From Lysobacter terrestris (GTDB taxonomy: Bacteria; Pseudomonadota; Gammaproteobacteria; Xanthomonadales; Xanthomonadaceae), in assembly GCF_014489475.1 (NCBI RefSeq), contig NZ_CP060820.1, positions 1,566,001 through 1,630,000 of the forward strand: 64,000 nt of DNA, written 5' to 3'. Shown piece by piece: positions 7,948 to 16,688 of the stretch. The notes under the pieces were generated by a model, which worked only from the letters and a program-made list of their open reading frames with translations, did not search any database and was not told the origin of the DNA. A program made the translations under genes and the position numbers. Position 1 is the first letter of the stretch; each line of letters starts with the position of its first letter.

Positions 7948-8952
7948 CTAATGCGCAACCCTTCGGGCTGCCTCGGGCGTCGTGCCTGTCCACTCGTGAA
8001 AGGCGCGGAAGAACGAATTGGGATCTTCGAAGCCGAGCAGGAATCCGATCTCCCCGGCGGTCAATTCCGTCTGCGTGAGGTAATGCCGGGCCAGTGCCTC
8101 GCGTGTGTCGTTGACCAGCGCGCGGTAGTTGCCGCCTTCTTCCTCCAGTCGCCGTTGCAGTGTCCGCTTACTCATCGAAAGTCGCGCGGCGACCGCTTCG
8201 ATTCCCGATTGGCCGCTCGGAAGGAGTTCGAGCAGCGCGGAACGAACACGCGCCGCGGTATTGGCGTTCGCGTCCAGCTCGCCCAGGCGCTTGCGCAAGT
8301 CGGGCTCGAAGACCTGCCACATCGCGTCATTGACAGTGAGGAACGGTCGCTTCGCATCGATGGCGGTGAAAGCAATGCTCGCTGCATCGCCCTGCTGTGC
8401 GGCCACGCCGAAGAACTTCGCATAGGCTTTCGCCTGCGCGGCAGCGGGCAAGTGCGGCATGGTCACGCGTAGCGCCGCGACGGGCTCGCGCGTGGCCAGG
8501 CGCGCGAGCCGGAGCAGGAATGCAAGCTCGCTGGCCACGACCACGAACGGCACCTGCGCCTGCGCTTCCAACCAGCGCGGCGTCAGTGTGAGCGCGCCGT
8601 CGCGACCCACGTCCACGCCCAGCGTCATCGGCGCAATCAGCTTCTTGTAGGTGGACAACCGTTGCCCCGCCTGCAGCATGTTCGCGCTGCACAGCGCGGC
8701 GAAGATCGGCGGGATGAAGGACTCGGCCTGGATCGCTTCCACCAGGCGCAAGGGCAGCAGCGGATCGCCCGCCTCCGCCTGCAGGGCCTCCCAGAAACGG
8801 AAGTACTCCGCCGTTGTCAGGCCATTGTTGGGGCGTGCCAACAATTCTTCGGGCAAGCCCGCGCGCCGCAACAAGGTATCGCTGCGGATACCCAGATCCT
8901 TCAGCAGCGGACGCCAACCGGGATCGACCGGAAAGGTGCTGTTGCGCGCCAT
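7948..8952 (-). CDS. AraC-family transcriptional regulator
   Basis: This 334-residue regulator has the N-terminal ligand-binding domain of the Arabinose_bd type (about 20-200, with LTTAEYFRFWEALQ) and a C-terminal AraC double helix-turn-helix (about 235-330: VAARLSMSKRTLQRRLEEEG and IGFLLGFEDPNSFFRAFHEW), so it is full length. Its start is one base past the stop of the upstream short-chain dehydrogenase, so the two are co-transcribed. Such pairs usually mean the regulator controls the enzyme. The ligand is unknown, probably a fatty-acid-like or aromatic compound as in related OruR/QdhR-type proteins. Confidence 0.9.
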   Translation of the reverse strand: MARNSTFPVDPGWRPLLKDLGIRSDTLLRRAGLPEELLARPNNGLTTAEYFRFWEALQAEAGDPLLPLRLVEAIQAESFIPPIFAALCSANMLQAGQRLSTYKKLIAPMTLGVDVGRDGALTLTPRWLEAQAQVPFVVVASELAFLLRLARLATREPVAALRVTMPHLPAAAQAKAYAKFFGVAAQQGDAASIAFTAIDAKRPFLTVNDAMWQVFEPDLRKRLGELDANANTAARVRSALLELLPSGQSGIEAVAARLSMSKRTLQRRLEEEGGNYRALVNDTREALARHYLTQTELTAGEIGFLLGFEDPNSFFRAFHEWTGTTPEAARRVAH

Positions 8953-8953
8953 G

Positions 8954-9757
8954 TCAGCGGAACTGGCTCATGATCAGACGATCATAGACGCGGTCGCCGA
9001 AGTATTTGCGCACGAATATCAGGGGCCGCGCCAGGTTGCCGGCCACGTAGCGCGTCTTCGGGCGATGTGCTTGCACCGCACGGGCAATAGCCTCCGCCAC
9101 CACGCTCGGTTGCGACATCGGCGACTTGGACCCGGCGATGGCATGCGCCAGCTTGCCGTACGGGCCATGCCCGGATCGGTCCAGCATCGGCTGGGTCATC
9201 ACGTCGCCGAACTCGGTGGCGATGATGCCGGGCTCGATCACCACCACGTCGATGCCGAATGCCTTCAGCTCGATCCGAAGTGCATCGCTCCAGCCCTCCA
9301 CCGCGTGCTTGGTGGCGTGGTACCAGGCGCCCAGCGGGGTGTAGATCTTGCCGCCCATGGAGGAGAGGTTGACGATGGTGCCGCGCCCGCGCCCGCGCTC
9401 ACGCATTGCCGGAATCAGCAACTGGGTGAGGCGCGCCAGGCCGAAGAGATTGACCTCGAACTGTGCGCGCGCATCGTCGATCGACGTCTCCTCGACGGAA
9501 CCATAGATGGCGTACCCGGCATTGTTGACCAGAACATCCAATGCGCCGTGCTCCCGCTGGATGCGCTCGACCACGGCCACTACGTCGTCCTCCTTCGTGA
9601 TGTCCATGCGCAGCGGGATCGCGCCATGCACCTCCAGATCCTGCATGGCCTCCACGCGTCGCGCCGCGACGTAGACCGTATGCCCCTGCTGCAACAATTT
9701 GTGCGCGGTGGCCTTGCCGATGCCGGACGATGCGCCGGTGACGAGGATGATGCTCAT
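8954..9757 (-). CDS. Short-chain dehydrogenase/reductase (classical SDR)
   Basis: This 267-residue NAD(P)-dependent oxidoreductase starts at once with the Rossmann motif TGASSGIG (about 7-14). It has the NNAGYA motif, the catalytic Ser in VNLSSMGG and the YHATK motif (Tyr and Lys of the active site). Basic residues after the second strand (AARRVEAM) favour NADPH. The start at 9757 is preceded by AAGG and fits the family N-terminus. It is first of a two-gene unit with the AraC regulator. The substrate is unknown. Confidence 0.93.
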   Translation of the reverse strand: MSIILVTGASSGIGKATAHKLLQQGHTVYVAARRVEAMQDLEVHGAIPLRMDITKEDDVVAVVERIQREHGALDVLVNNAGYAIYGSVEETSIDDARAQFEVNLFGLARLTQLLIPAMRERGRGRGTIVNLSSMGGKIYTPLGAWYHATKHAVEGWSDALRIELKAFGIDVVVIEPGIIATEFGDVMTQPMLDRSGHGPYGKLAHAIAGSKSPMSQPSVVAEAIARAVQAHRPKTRYVAGNLARPLIFVRKYFGDRVYDRLIMSQFR

Positions 9758-10016
9758 GGCTAGAACCTTGGGCTGCGCCCGTTGGGAATGTGATGCCACT
9801 TTGGGCTGCATCACACGCCACGAAACTAGCTATTCGCGCCAAATGACTCGCTGAACGTGCCAAGTCGCCTGTGTCCGGGGCCTAGGCTGGCGATGTACGG
9901 ACGTCCGCCATGGGTCGATTTCTGTCACCGGCGTCGGCGTCACCTTCATCCAGAAGCGGCCTTGATACGTTCCAGGACCCGAGGCTCGGTTGGCACTGTG
10001 TGCAGGCAAGGCCGAT
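9758..10016. other. Intergenic region, no gene seen
   Basis: The 259 bases upstream of the dehydrogenase hold no convincing gene, long repeat or strong hairpin. The promoter of the SDR-AraC unit should lie here, but I cannot point to a clear -35/-10 pair. Confidence 0.4.
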
Positions 10017-11132
10017 TCAGCGCGAAGGCGCGTGCGGCAACGGCTGGTAGAACGCGGCGATCTGCGGAATGAAGCGCTGCGGGTTCGCTCCTGCGAGGTT
10101 GGTCAGCACCGCGACAGCCAATCCCTCATCCGGATAGACGATGAATGCGGCGCGGGCACCGCCGATTCCCGCCACCTGCCGGGTCGGAGTGGTCTGCAGC
10201 ACCGGCCAACCGGCGGCCCATTCGCCATCGGCGCCACTGTTCAATTTTTCCGGCGTCCACATGCTGCGGACACTGTCCTTGCCGATCAGGCGGCCGTTCG
10301 ACAACGCGATGAGCCAACGCGACAACTCGTCCGCCGTGGTCTGGATGCCGCCGCCGGCCCACAGGCCGTAGGGGATGTCGTAGATCCAACGCGACAGGCG
10401 GTTGTCGTCGTTCTGCGCCAGGGTTCCGCGGGGCGAGTAGCTGTAGATCGTCGCCGCGTTGGGCATGAGGTCGTAGCTGTCGCCGAACGTGGTCAGGGGC
10501 ATGTGCACCACGGCGAATTGATGGTCAGCCAGGTAGCGCTCATAGGGCGCCTGCGCCTGCTTGGCGATGATCTGCGCGAGCAGGCCGTAGTTGGTCTGGT
10601 TGTAGGCGAATCGTTCGCCGGGGGGCGCGTCCAATGGCAGCGCCTTGACCGCCTTCCAGGCGTCCCGTTCGGTTCCTCCGCCGATCAGGCCGTGCGGGCC
10701 GACGATGTCGGGAAGACCGGAGGTATGGCCGAGCAGTTGGCGGATGCGGATGCCGCGCCAGGCGGTGGGCAGGTCGTCGAGATAGCGCGAAGCGGGGGCG
10801 TCGAGGTCGACCCGCCCGGCCTCGGCCAGTTGCAGCATGGCGACGCCGGTGAATGACTTGGTCGCGGAGTTGATCGGGAACAGCGTCTTGCTCGTGACCG
10901 GCACGCGGTTCTCGACGTTGGCGAAACCGTAGCTCGCGGACAGCACGACCTGGCCGTCCTTGACGACGGCAACCTGCAGGCCGGGTATCCGTTGCTGTTG
11001 CATGGTCTGCTGCACGAACTGCCGGGTCCGCGCGTTGGCCTCCTGCAGCGCAGGGGCCGCGAGTGCAAGGCACGGGAGCGACATCAGGACCGCGGCAATG
11101 ACGGCGGTGGCGCGGCACTTTGCAGGCAGCAT
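10017..11132 (-). CDS. Exported serine hydrolase of the beta-lactamase/DD-peptidase (class C-like) family
   Basis: This 371-residue protein has a signal peptide (hydrophobic 8-24, cleavage after ALA near 26) and acts in the periplasm. The active-site SxxK is Ser89-Ala-Thr-Lys92 in INSATKSFTG. The second motif, normally YxN, reads YNQ in FAYNQTNYG, and the third box is GIGGAR in place of HTG/KTG. It therefore belongs to the broad PF00144 group (esterases, D-aminopeptidases, EstB-like) and is unlikely to be a classical AmpC. It lies alone, with a hairpin 112 bp upstream separating it from the two-component genes. Confidence 0.88.
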   Translation of the reverse strand: MLPAKCRATAVIAAVLMSLPCLALAAPALQEANARTRQFVQQTMQQQRIPGLQVAVVKDGQVVLSASYGFANVENRVPVTSKTLFPINSATKSFTGVAMLQLAEAGRVDLDAPASRYLDDLPTAWRGIRIRQLLGHTSGLPDIVGPHGLIGGGTERDAWKAVKALPLDAPPGERFAYNQTNYGLLAQIIAKQAQAPYERYLADHQFAVVHMPLTTFGDSYDLMPNAATIYSYSPRGTLAQNDDNRLSRWIYDIPYGLWAGGGIQTTADELSRWLIALSNGRLIGKDSVRSMWTPEKLNSGADGEWAAGWPVLQTTPTRQVAGIGGARAAFIVYPDEGLAVAVLTNLAGANPQRFIPQIAAFYQPLPHAPSR

Positions 11133-11243
11133 GCAATTCCCTTTGGCGAACTCGCCGATGATGTGGTGGCCAGGATCCGGGCGATCGCGTCATCCGCCCC
11201 GCAGTGGGATGTGCCGGACGACACGAGGGTTTAAACCGACCCA

Positions 11244-11266
11244 ACGCGGCTCAAACCGAGCCGCGT
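11244..11266. terminator. Hairpin downstream of the response regulator gene
   Basis: ACGCGGCTC at 11244-11252 pairs perfectly with GAGCCGCGT at 11258-11266 over a five-base loop. On the minus strand it follows the response regulator stop by 70 bases and precedes the serine hydrolase gene. There is no T-run. A perfect 10-bp palindrome GGTTTAAACC lies next to it at 11229-11238. Confidence 0.45.
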
Positions 11267-11336
11267 CATGCCAGGCCTGGGCGGGCAAGGACGAATCGGC
11301 AGCACCGCGGCGATGTCGCGCCATCGGCGCGCGGGG

Positions 11337-11972
11337 TCAGATCACCCGCAGCGTGATCGCCTTCAACACCGCGCGCGTGCGATCGCGGGTGTCGAGCTTC
11401 TCCAGGATCACCGACACGTAGTTCTTCACTGTGCCTTCGGCGAGGAACAGCGAACGCGCGATCTCCTTGTTGGAATAGCCGCCGGCGAGCAGGCGCAGGA
11501 TCGCCACCTCGCGTTCGCTGAAGCGTTCCTTGGGCGCGTCGGTCGCGTGGAACTGGTAACGCGCGCGCACGGCCTCGGTGCTGACCGGCTGCAGCAGGGT
11601 GTCGCCGCGGGCGACGCGCTCGATCGCTTCGCGCAGGTCTTCGGGCGCCGCGTCCTTGAGCAGGAAGCCCTGCGCGCCGGCCTGGGTCGCGCGCAGCAGC
11701 AGTTCGCTGTCGTCGAAGGTGGTGAGCAGCAGCACCGGCGTGGCATCGCCGCGAGCGCGCAGTTGCTGCAGGGCGTCGATGCCGTCCAGGCGCGGCATGC
11801 GAATGTCGCTGAGCACGACGTCGACCGGTTGCGTCGCCAGTTGCGCGAGCAGCGCTTCGCCGTCGTCGGCTTCGAACACGATCTCGATGCCCTGGCGTTC
11901 GAGCAGGGCGCGCAGGCCGGCGCGCACGAGGGCCTGGTCGTCGGCGAGGGCGATGCGCAGTGGTGGATTCAT
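11337..11972 (-). CDS. NarL/FixJ-family response regulator
   Basis: This 211-residue regulator has a receiver domain (about 5-122) with the acidic pair DD at 11-12, phospho-acceptor Asp56 in LSDIRMP, the conserved Thr in LLTTF and Lys in FLLKDA. A LuxR-type helix-turn-helix follows at about 147-207 (FSEREVAILRLLAGGYSNKE). It is the partner of the histidine kinase directly upstream, 43 bp away on the same strand. By analogy with DesR/LiaR-type pairs it probably answers to the membrane state and controls nearby genes. Confidence 0.95.
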   Translation of the reverse strand: MNPPLRIALADDQALVRAGLRALLERQGIEIVFEADDGEALLAQLATQPVDVVLSDIRMPRLDGIDALQQLRARGDATPVLLLTTFDDSELLLRATQAGAQGFLLKDAAPEDLREAIERVARGDTLLQPVSTEAVRARYQFHATDAPKERFSEREVAILRLLAGGYSNKEIARSLFLAEGTVKNYVSVILEKLDTRDRTRAVLKAITLRVI

Positions 11973-12015
11973 GCGGAATGGGGCCGGGCGCTGTGGGGCA
12001 GGGCGAAAGGGGAAG

Positions 12016-13161
12016 TCACAGCGGCAGGCTCGCGTCGATGCGCAGCGCGCCGCGCGCGGTGGTGGACAGGGCGAGCGTGCCGCCGGCGGCGGCGAGGCGT
12101 TCGCGCATGCCGGACAGGCCGTTGCCTTCGCGCAGCGTGCCGCGCACGTAGCCGTCGTCCTCGACCTTCACGCTGAGGCGGTTGCCCTCGCGCTGCAGCG
12201 CGACGCTGACGGTGTCGGCTTCGGCGTGGCGCGCGCTGTTGGTCAGCGCCTCCTGCACCAGCCGCAGCACGGCCTCGGCGACGGCGGGATCGCTGATGTG
12301 CACGTCGTCGCCGATTGCCAGCCGCAACGACGGGCGCGGCATCGGCGCGGCCAGCGCGCGCAGCGCGGTGCCGAGGTCGAGCCCGCTGGCGTCGCGCAGG
12401 GCCTGCACCACGCCGCGAATGTCGCCGAGCAGTTCGGCCGACATCTGCTGCGCCACCTGCAGCTCATGGCGTGGCGCCAGCGCGGGATCGGCGGCGAGCG
12501 CGCGCAGGTTGAGGGTCAGCGCGGTGAGCTTGTGCCCGGCGACGTCGTGCAGTTCACGCGCCACGCGTAGGCGCTCGGCGTCGCGCGCGGAGTCGGCCAG
12601 CAGCGCACGCGTGGCGAGCAGGTCGGCGTTGACCAGGGCGAGACGGTCGCGCGCCTGTTCGGCGCTGGTCGCGTAGTAGGCGCACAAGGCGGCGAAGGCC
12701 TGGAAGCCGGCGTACATGCCCATCACCACCAGCGGCGAGCGCAGTCCCGCGTCGCGCAGGATCGCGTAGGTCACCACGTCCACCAGCACCACCGCGGCGA
12801 GCGCACTGCGCAACGACCAGCACGCCGCGATCTGCGCCGTCCACACCACCAGCAGCACCTGCGCGGTGCCGATGCGCGGGTCCAGCCAGACCAGCACCAG
12901 CGCGGCCACGGCCTCCAGCCACAGCAGCGCATTGGCGATGCCGCGGTGGCGCTCGCGCAGCAGGTCCTGCGCCAGCAGCGCCAGCAGGAAGCCGACCAGC
13001 AGCGTCCACGCCAGCGCGAGTGCGTCCGTCCGCAGCCACTGCAGCGATAGCGCCACCGCGCCCCAGGTGAAGAGGCCGGCCAGGTTGAACGGATGCAGCA
13101 GCGTGCGCAGCCGCTGGCTCAGCGGCAGACCGGCGCGATCGAATCGGGAGTGCAGGGCCAT
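12016..13161 (-). CDS. DesK/NarX-type sensor histidine kinase
   Basis: This protein of about 381 residues has five or six membrane helices in the first 160 residues and little periplasmic loop. A HisKA_3 dimerisation domain follows, with the phospho-accepting His in ARELHDVAGHKL, then a HATPase domain (N box LVQEALTNSARHA, then VEDDGY and GNGLSGMRERLAAAGG). Such intramembrane kinases sense membrane or envelope conditions. The start is uncertain: ATG at 13161 is used here, but ATG at 13170 is equally possible and neither has a good ribosome site. The gene is followed by its response regulator. Confidence 0.92.
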   Translation of the reverse strand: MALHSRFDRAGLPLSQRLRTLLHPFNLAGLFTWGAVALSLQWLRTDALALAWTLLVGFLLALLAQDLLRERHRGIANALLWLEAVAALVLVWLDPRIGTAQVLLVVWTAQIAACWSLRSALAAVVLVDVVTYAILRDAGLRSPLVVMGMYAGFQAFAALCAYYATSAEQARDRLALVNADLLATRALLADSARDAERLRVARELHDVAGHKLTALTLNLRALAADPALAPRHELQVAQQMSAELLGDIRGVVQALRDASGLDLGTALRALAAPMPRPSLRLAIGDDVHISDPAVAEAVLRLVQEALTNSARHAEADTVSVALQREGNRLSVKVEDDGYVRGTLREGNGLSGMRERLAAAGGTLALSTTARGALRIDASLPL

Positions 13162-13211
13162 GGCGCGCATGCTGCGGCGCGCGGCCGGGCATCGCAATGC
13201 CGTTGGCGCAG

Positions 13212-13346
13212 GAAGTGACTTCTGGCGGTGCCGGTGCGAGCGAGCGTGGCATGCCGCGCTGCACCGGCGAAGGCCCGGCCATGGATGGCCGGGCGGGGGC
13301 TCGGCGCAGCGATGCGGTTGCGCCATGGAGGGCGTGAAGTGACTTC
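13212..13346. promoter_or_regulatory. Two copies of an 11-bp palindrome in a divergent promoter region
   Basis: GAAGTGACTTC, a perfect odd palindrome with 5-bp arms, occurs at 13212-13222 and again at 13336-13346, 124 bp apart. Both are followed by similar bases (TGGC and CGGC). They lie between the histidine kinase gene and the divergent membrane-protein gene at 13432. NarL-type regulators bind inverted repeats of this size, so these are candidate sites for the adjacent response regulator. The binding claim is inference. Confidence 0.5.
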
Positions 13347-13431
13347 CGGCACCTCGCAGCGATGACCGCGGGCACTGCGCCGCCATCGACCGTGCACCGA
13401 AGCTGGCGGCACGTCGCCACCGGAGCCCGCC

Positions 13432-14145
13432 ATGACCGCCTACCAGATGCTCGTTGCCTGCCACGTCGGCATCGGCGTGATCGCCCTCGCCTCGTTCTGG
13501 AGCGCGGCGTTCCTGCGCAAGGGCAGCCCGCTGCACCGCCGCGCCGGCCAGCTGTTCCTGCTGGCGATGTGCGGGATCCTCGCCACCGGCCTGCCGATGG
13601 CGGCGTACGCCTGGCTGGTGCGTGAGCGCCCGGTCGGCGCGGCTTTCCTCGCCTACCTGCTGGTGATCACCGCGGCCGGGATGTGGAGCGCGTGGCGCGC
13701 GATCCGCGACAAGCACGACGTGGCGCGCTACACCGGCCCGGTCTACGTCGCGCTGGCGTGGTTGTCGCTGCTCAGCGGTCTGGGCGTGCTGGTGCTGGGC
13801 CTGCGCGTGGGCTCGCCGCTGCTGACCGGGTTCTCCGCGGTCGGCCTGTTTGCCGGCGGCGACATGCTGCGCAAGCGCATGCAGCGCGAACGCCTGGCCG
13901 CGCGGCCGCGCTGGTGGCTGGTCGAGCACTACACCGCGATGCTCGGCAACGGCATCGCTACGCATATCGCCTTCCTCGGCATCGGCCTGCCGCGGCTGCT
14001 GCCCGGCGTCGATGGCACCGCGCTGCATTACACCGCGTGGTTCGCGCCGCTGGCGGTGGCGATTGCGGCGAAGCTGCTGCTCGACCGTCGCTGGAAGCCG
14101 CGCGTGCGGCCGCGCGCCGCGGCCGCGCTGGGTCAGGCCGGTTGA
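13432..14145 (+). CDS. Multi-pass membrane protein, possible target of adjacent two-component system
   Basis: This 237-residue protein has about seven hydrophobic helices, starting at residue 4 (VACHVGIGVIALASFWSAAFL). It carries charged cytoplasmic loops (FLRKGSPLHRRAGQLF; LRKRMQRERLAARPRWW) and a conserved-looking HYTAMLGNGIATHIAFL segment with two histidines in the membrane. The layout resembles DUF2306-type and related heme-binding-like integral proteins, but I cannot assign a family with confidence. GGAG precedes the start. It is divergent from the kinase/regulator genes, with paired palindromes between them. Confidence 0.75.
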   Translation: MTAYQMLVACHVGIGVIALASFWSAAFLRKGSPLHRRAGQLFLLAMCGILATGLPMAAYAWLVRERPVGAAFLAYLLVITAAGMWSAWRAIRDKHDVARYTGPVYVALAWLSLLSGLGVLVLGLRVGSPLLTGFSAVGLFAGGDMLRKRMQRERLAARPRWWLVEHYTAMLGNGIATHIAFLGIGLPRLLPGVDGTALHYTAWFAPLAVAIAAKLLLDRRWKPRVRPRAAAALGQAG

Positions 14146-14152
14146 AGCGCGA

Positions 14153-15736
14153 TCAGCGCACGCCCGCCTGCAGCGCCACCGTGCGCAGCCCCACCTGCCC
14201 GGGTGCGGCGGCGTGCGTGCGGACCTCGTTGCGGTCGGCGTAGTCGATCGTGGTCGTGGTGACGCCCAGCGCGCGCAGGGCGTCGGCGATCGCGGCCGCA
14301 CGCGCGCGCCCGGGTCCGGTGTCGCCGCCCTGCACGTGCAGGTGGGCCGTCGGCGCTTGCCAGCGCTGCAGCGCCCAGGCGGCATCGGCGAGCTGCTGTT
14401 GCGCGGTATCGTCGAGCGCGACGCTGTCGTCGGCGAACACCACCTGCGGCAACGGCTGCAGCGGCGGGATCACTTCCACCGCGGGGCCTTGCGCCGATCC
14501 AGCGAGCGCGGCCTCCAGCGCCCGCGCGCCGCGCAGGTCGAGCGTGTCCGCACGCAGCCGCCACAGCACGCGTTGCCCGTCGCCGAGCGTTTCCATTGGG
14601 CCCAGGTACGCGCTCGCGCGTTCGCGCAGCGCGGCCATGGCATCGTCGCGGCCACGCCGCTGCTGCGCCTCGCGGCTGGCGGCGGTGCGCAGTTCGTCGA
14701 CGCTGTCGCGCAGCTGCGACAGCGTGGCCTGCTCGCGCGCGATCTGCGAATCGTCGGCGGTGAGTACCTCGCGCAGCGCGAGCACCACCGGCCGCCCGAG
14801 TTGCGTCTCCAGCGTGCGCTCCAGCTGCGTCGCGAGCCCGGCCGCGTAACGCGGCGTGAGCAGCATCGCATCGACCTGCACGTCGCGCCCGCGTTGCTCG
14901 ACGCGCAGCGCGGTGATCTGCCCCTGCACTTCGCGCGCGGCGGCCTCCAGGGTGGTGCGGATGCTGCGTTCGGCCAGTCCGCGCGCGGCGATGTCGCGCA
15001 GCGCCAGGCCGAGCGGGATCGACAGCAGCGCGAACGTGCCCACGATCAGCGCCGCCTGCCACGCCGTCTGCTGCGGGCTGTCGCTGCGGCCGAAGTGGTA
15101 CCAGCGCGCCATCACCGTCACCGACAGCGCGATCGCGAGCAGGTTGGTCATGAACAGGAACGCGGCGCCGCCCGCAATGCTGGCGCTGCCGGTGGCGATG
15201 CCGAAACCGACCACCGCCAGCGGCGGCATCAGCGCGGTAGCGATCGCCACGCCGACGATCGTTTCGCCCTTGCGGGTGATCGTGGCGTAGGCGCCGGCGA
15301 GGCCGGAAAACACCGCCACGAGCAGGTCGAACAACGTGGGTTCGGTGCGCGCCAGGATCTCCGCGGTCGGCTCCTGCAGCGGCGACACGGCGACGATCAG
15401 GATCGCGATCAGCAGCGACAAGGCCACGCCCACCGCCAGCGTGCGCAACGAGCCGCGCAGGTTGCGCAGGTCGAACACCGCCAGCGACATGCCCATCTCC
15501 ACGATCGGGCCCATCAGCGGCGAGATCAGCATCGCGCCGATGATCACCGCCGCCGAGCCCTGCAACAGGCCCAGCGTGGCGATGCCGCACGACATGACCA
15601 CCATGAAGGCGAAGCGCGGCGCGAGCGCGCCCGCTTCGTCCACGTGCTGCAGCACGGCGAAGCGGTCGACCTGCAGGTGTTCGCGGCGCCATTGCCGCAG
15701 CCAGCGCCAGAGCGCCTGGGGTGAGGGAAGCATCAC
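14153..15736 (-). CDS. DUF389/TIGR00341 membrane protein with probable OmpA-like periplasmic tail
   Basis: This 527-residue protein has the DUF389 membrane core at about residues 40-250 (GLLQGSAAVIIGAMLISPLMGP; TRKGETIVGVAIATALMPPLAV). A soluble region of about 150 residues follows with a possible coiled coil (about 345-375). The last 110 residues read like an OmpA_C domain: VVFADDSVALDDTAQQQL, then ARAAAIADALRALGV and a D-R/N pattern. The family function is unknown. An OmpA-like end would anchor the protein to peptidoglycan. The alternative start ATG one codon later is possible. It is convergent with the gene at 13432. Confidence 0.85.
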   Translation of the reverse strand: MMLPSPQALWRWLRQWRREHLQVDRFAVLQHVDEAGALAPRFAFMVVMSCGIATLGLLQGSAAVIIGAMLISPLMGPIVEMGMSLAVFDLRNLRGSLRTLAVGVALSLLIAILIVAVSPLQEPTAEILARTEPTLFDLLVAVFSGLAGAYATITRKGETIVGVAIATALMPPLAVVGFGIATGSASIAGGAAFLFMTNLLAIALSVTVMARWYHFGRSDSPQQTAWQAALIVGTFALLSIPLGLALRDIAARGLAERSIRTTLEAAAREVQGQITALRVEQRGRDVQVDAMLLTPRYAAGLATQLERTLETQLGRPVVLALREVLTADDSQIAREQATLSQLRDSVDELRTAASREAQQRRGRDDAMAALRERASAYLGPMETLGDGQRVLWRLRADTLDLRGARALEAALAGSAQGPAVEVIPPLQPLPQVVFADDSVALDDTAQQQLADAAWALQRWQAPTAHLHVQGGDTGPGRARAAAIADALRALGVTTTTIDYADRNEVRTHAAAPGQVGLRTVALQAGVR

Positions 15737-15800
15737 GGTGTCCGCCGGTGGAAGCGGCGGACAGCTTAACCGGCGGTTCGCGGCACGGGCCGCGCTGCGC

Positions 15801-16688
15801 TCAGACGTCGCCGTCGTTCAACCAGCCTTCGCCGGTGCCGCGGTTGTAGACGGTGTCGGTGGCAAGCACGTTGCCGGCGGGAATGGAGTCCTGCTGCGCC
15901 AGCGCCGCGTAGATCGGGGTGAAGTCCGGCGTCGTCGCTTCCATCAGCTGCTCGTAGCTGTCGATGACGAAGTAGGTCTTCTGGTAGGTGTCGATGCGGT
16001 AGCGCGTGCGCATGATCCGCTCGAGGTCAAAGCCAATCCGGTTGGGCGCGGCGCTTTCCAGGCAGTGGATCGACTCGCCCTTCGACGAGACGATGCCGCT
16101 GCCGTAGATGCGCAGGCCGTCGGGCTGCCTGATCAGGCCGAACTCCACCGTGTACCAGTACAGGCGGGTCAGGTTGACCAGCGCGTCCGGGCCGATCGCA
16201 TGCGCCTTCACGCCGCCGCGGCCGTAGGCCTGCATGTAGTCGGCGAACACGGGATTCATCAGCAGCGGCACGTGGCCGAACAGGTCGTGGAACAGGTCCG
16301 GCTCGCTCAGGTAATCGAGCTGCTCGGGCTTGCGGATCCACCACGTCACCGGGAAGCGGCGGTGGGCGAGGTGTTCGAAGAAGGTGAGTTCGGGCAGCAG
16401 GCCTTCGACCCCGATCAGTTCCCAGCCGGTGGCCGCGCGCAGCACGCGGTTGAGCTCGTCGAACTTGGGGATGCGGTCGGGCGCCATGCCCATCGCGCGC
16501 TGCTGGCGCAGGAACTCGTCCGAGGCGCGGCCGACCAGGATCTGCTGCTGACGCTCGAACAGCGTCGCCCACACCGCGTGGTCGCTGCCGGTGTAGCTGG
16601 ACCAGGGCTGCTCGACCACGGCGGTGGTGTAGACCGGGACGTAGCCCTTGTCGGTGAGCTGGTGTTCGACGCGGCTGGGGGTGTTCAT
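15801..16688 (-). CDS. phhA: Phenylalanine 4-monooxygenase
   Basis: This 295-residue cytoplasmic enzyme hydroxylates L-phenylalanine to L-tyrosine using tetrahydropterin, oxygen and non-heme iron. The iron ligands are visible as His134 and His139 in LFHDLFGHVPLL and Glu182 in WYTVEFG. It is the short bacterial form without the regulatory ACT domain. The frame is open 15 codons further upstream, but MNTPSRVEHQL fits the family start. It is divergent from an Lrp-type regulator (162 bp), the likely controller. The pterin cofactor pathway starts with folE-type enzymes, one of which lies at 41763. Confidence 0.95.
   Translation of the reverse strand: MNTPSRVEHQLTDKGYVPVYTTAVVEQPWSSYTGSDHAVWATLFERQQQILVGRASDEFLRQQRAMGMAPDRIPKFDELNRVLRAATGWELIGVEGLLPELTFFEHLAHRRFPVTWWIRKPEQLDYLSEPDLFHDLFGHVPLLMNPVFADYMQAYGRGGVKAHAIGPDALVNLTRLYWYTVEFGLIRQPDGLRIYGSGIVSSKGESIHCLESAAPNRIGFDLERIMRTRYRIDTYQKTYFVIDSYEQLMEATTPDFTPIYAALAQQDSIPAGNVLATDTVYNRGTGEGWLNDGDV

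Noticed and set aside
13212-13346. Iteron-like replication or attachment site
   Set aside because: Only two copies with wide spacing, no integrase or Rep gene nearby, and the position between a regulator pair and a divergent gene fits an operator better.
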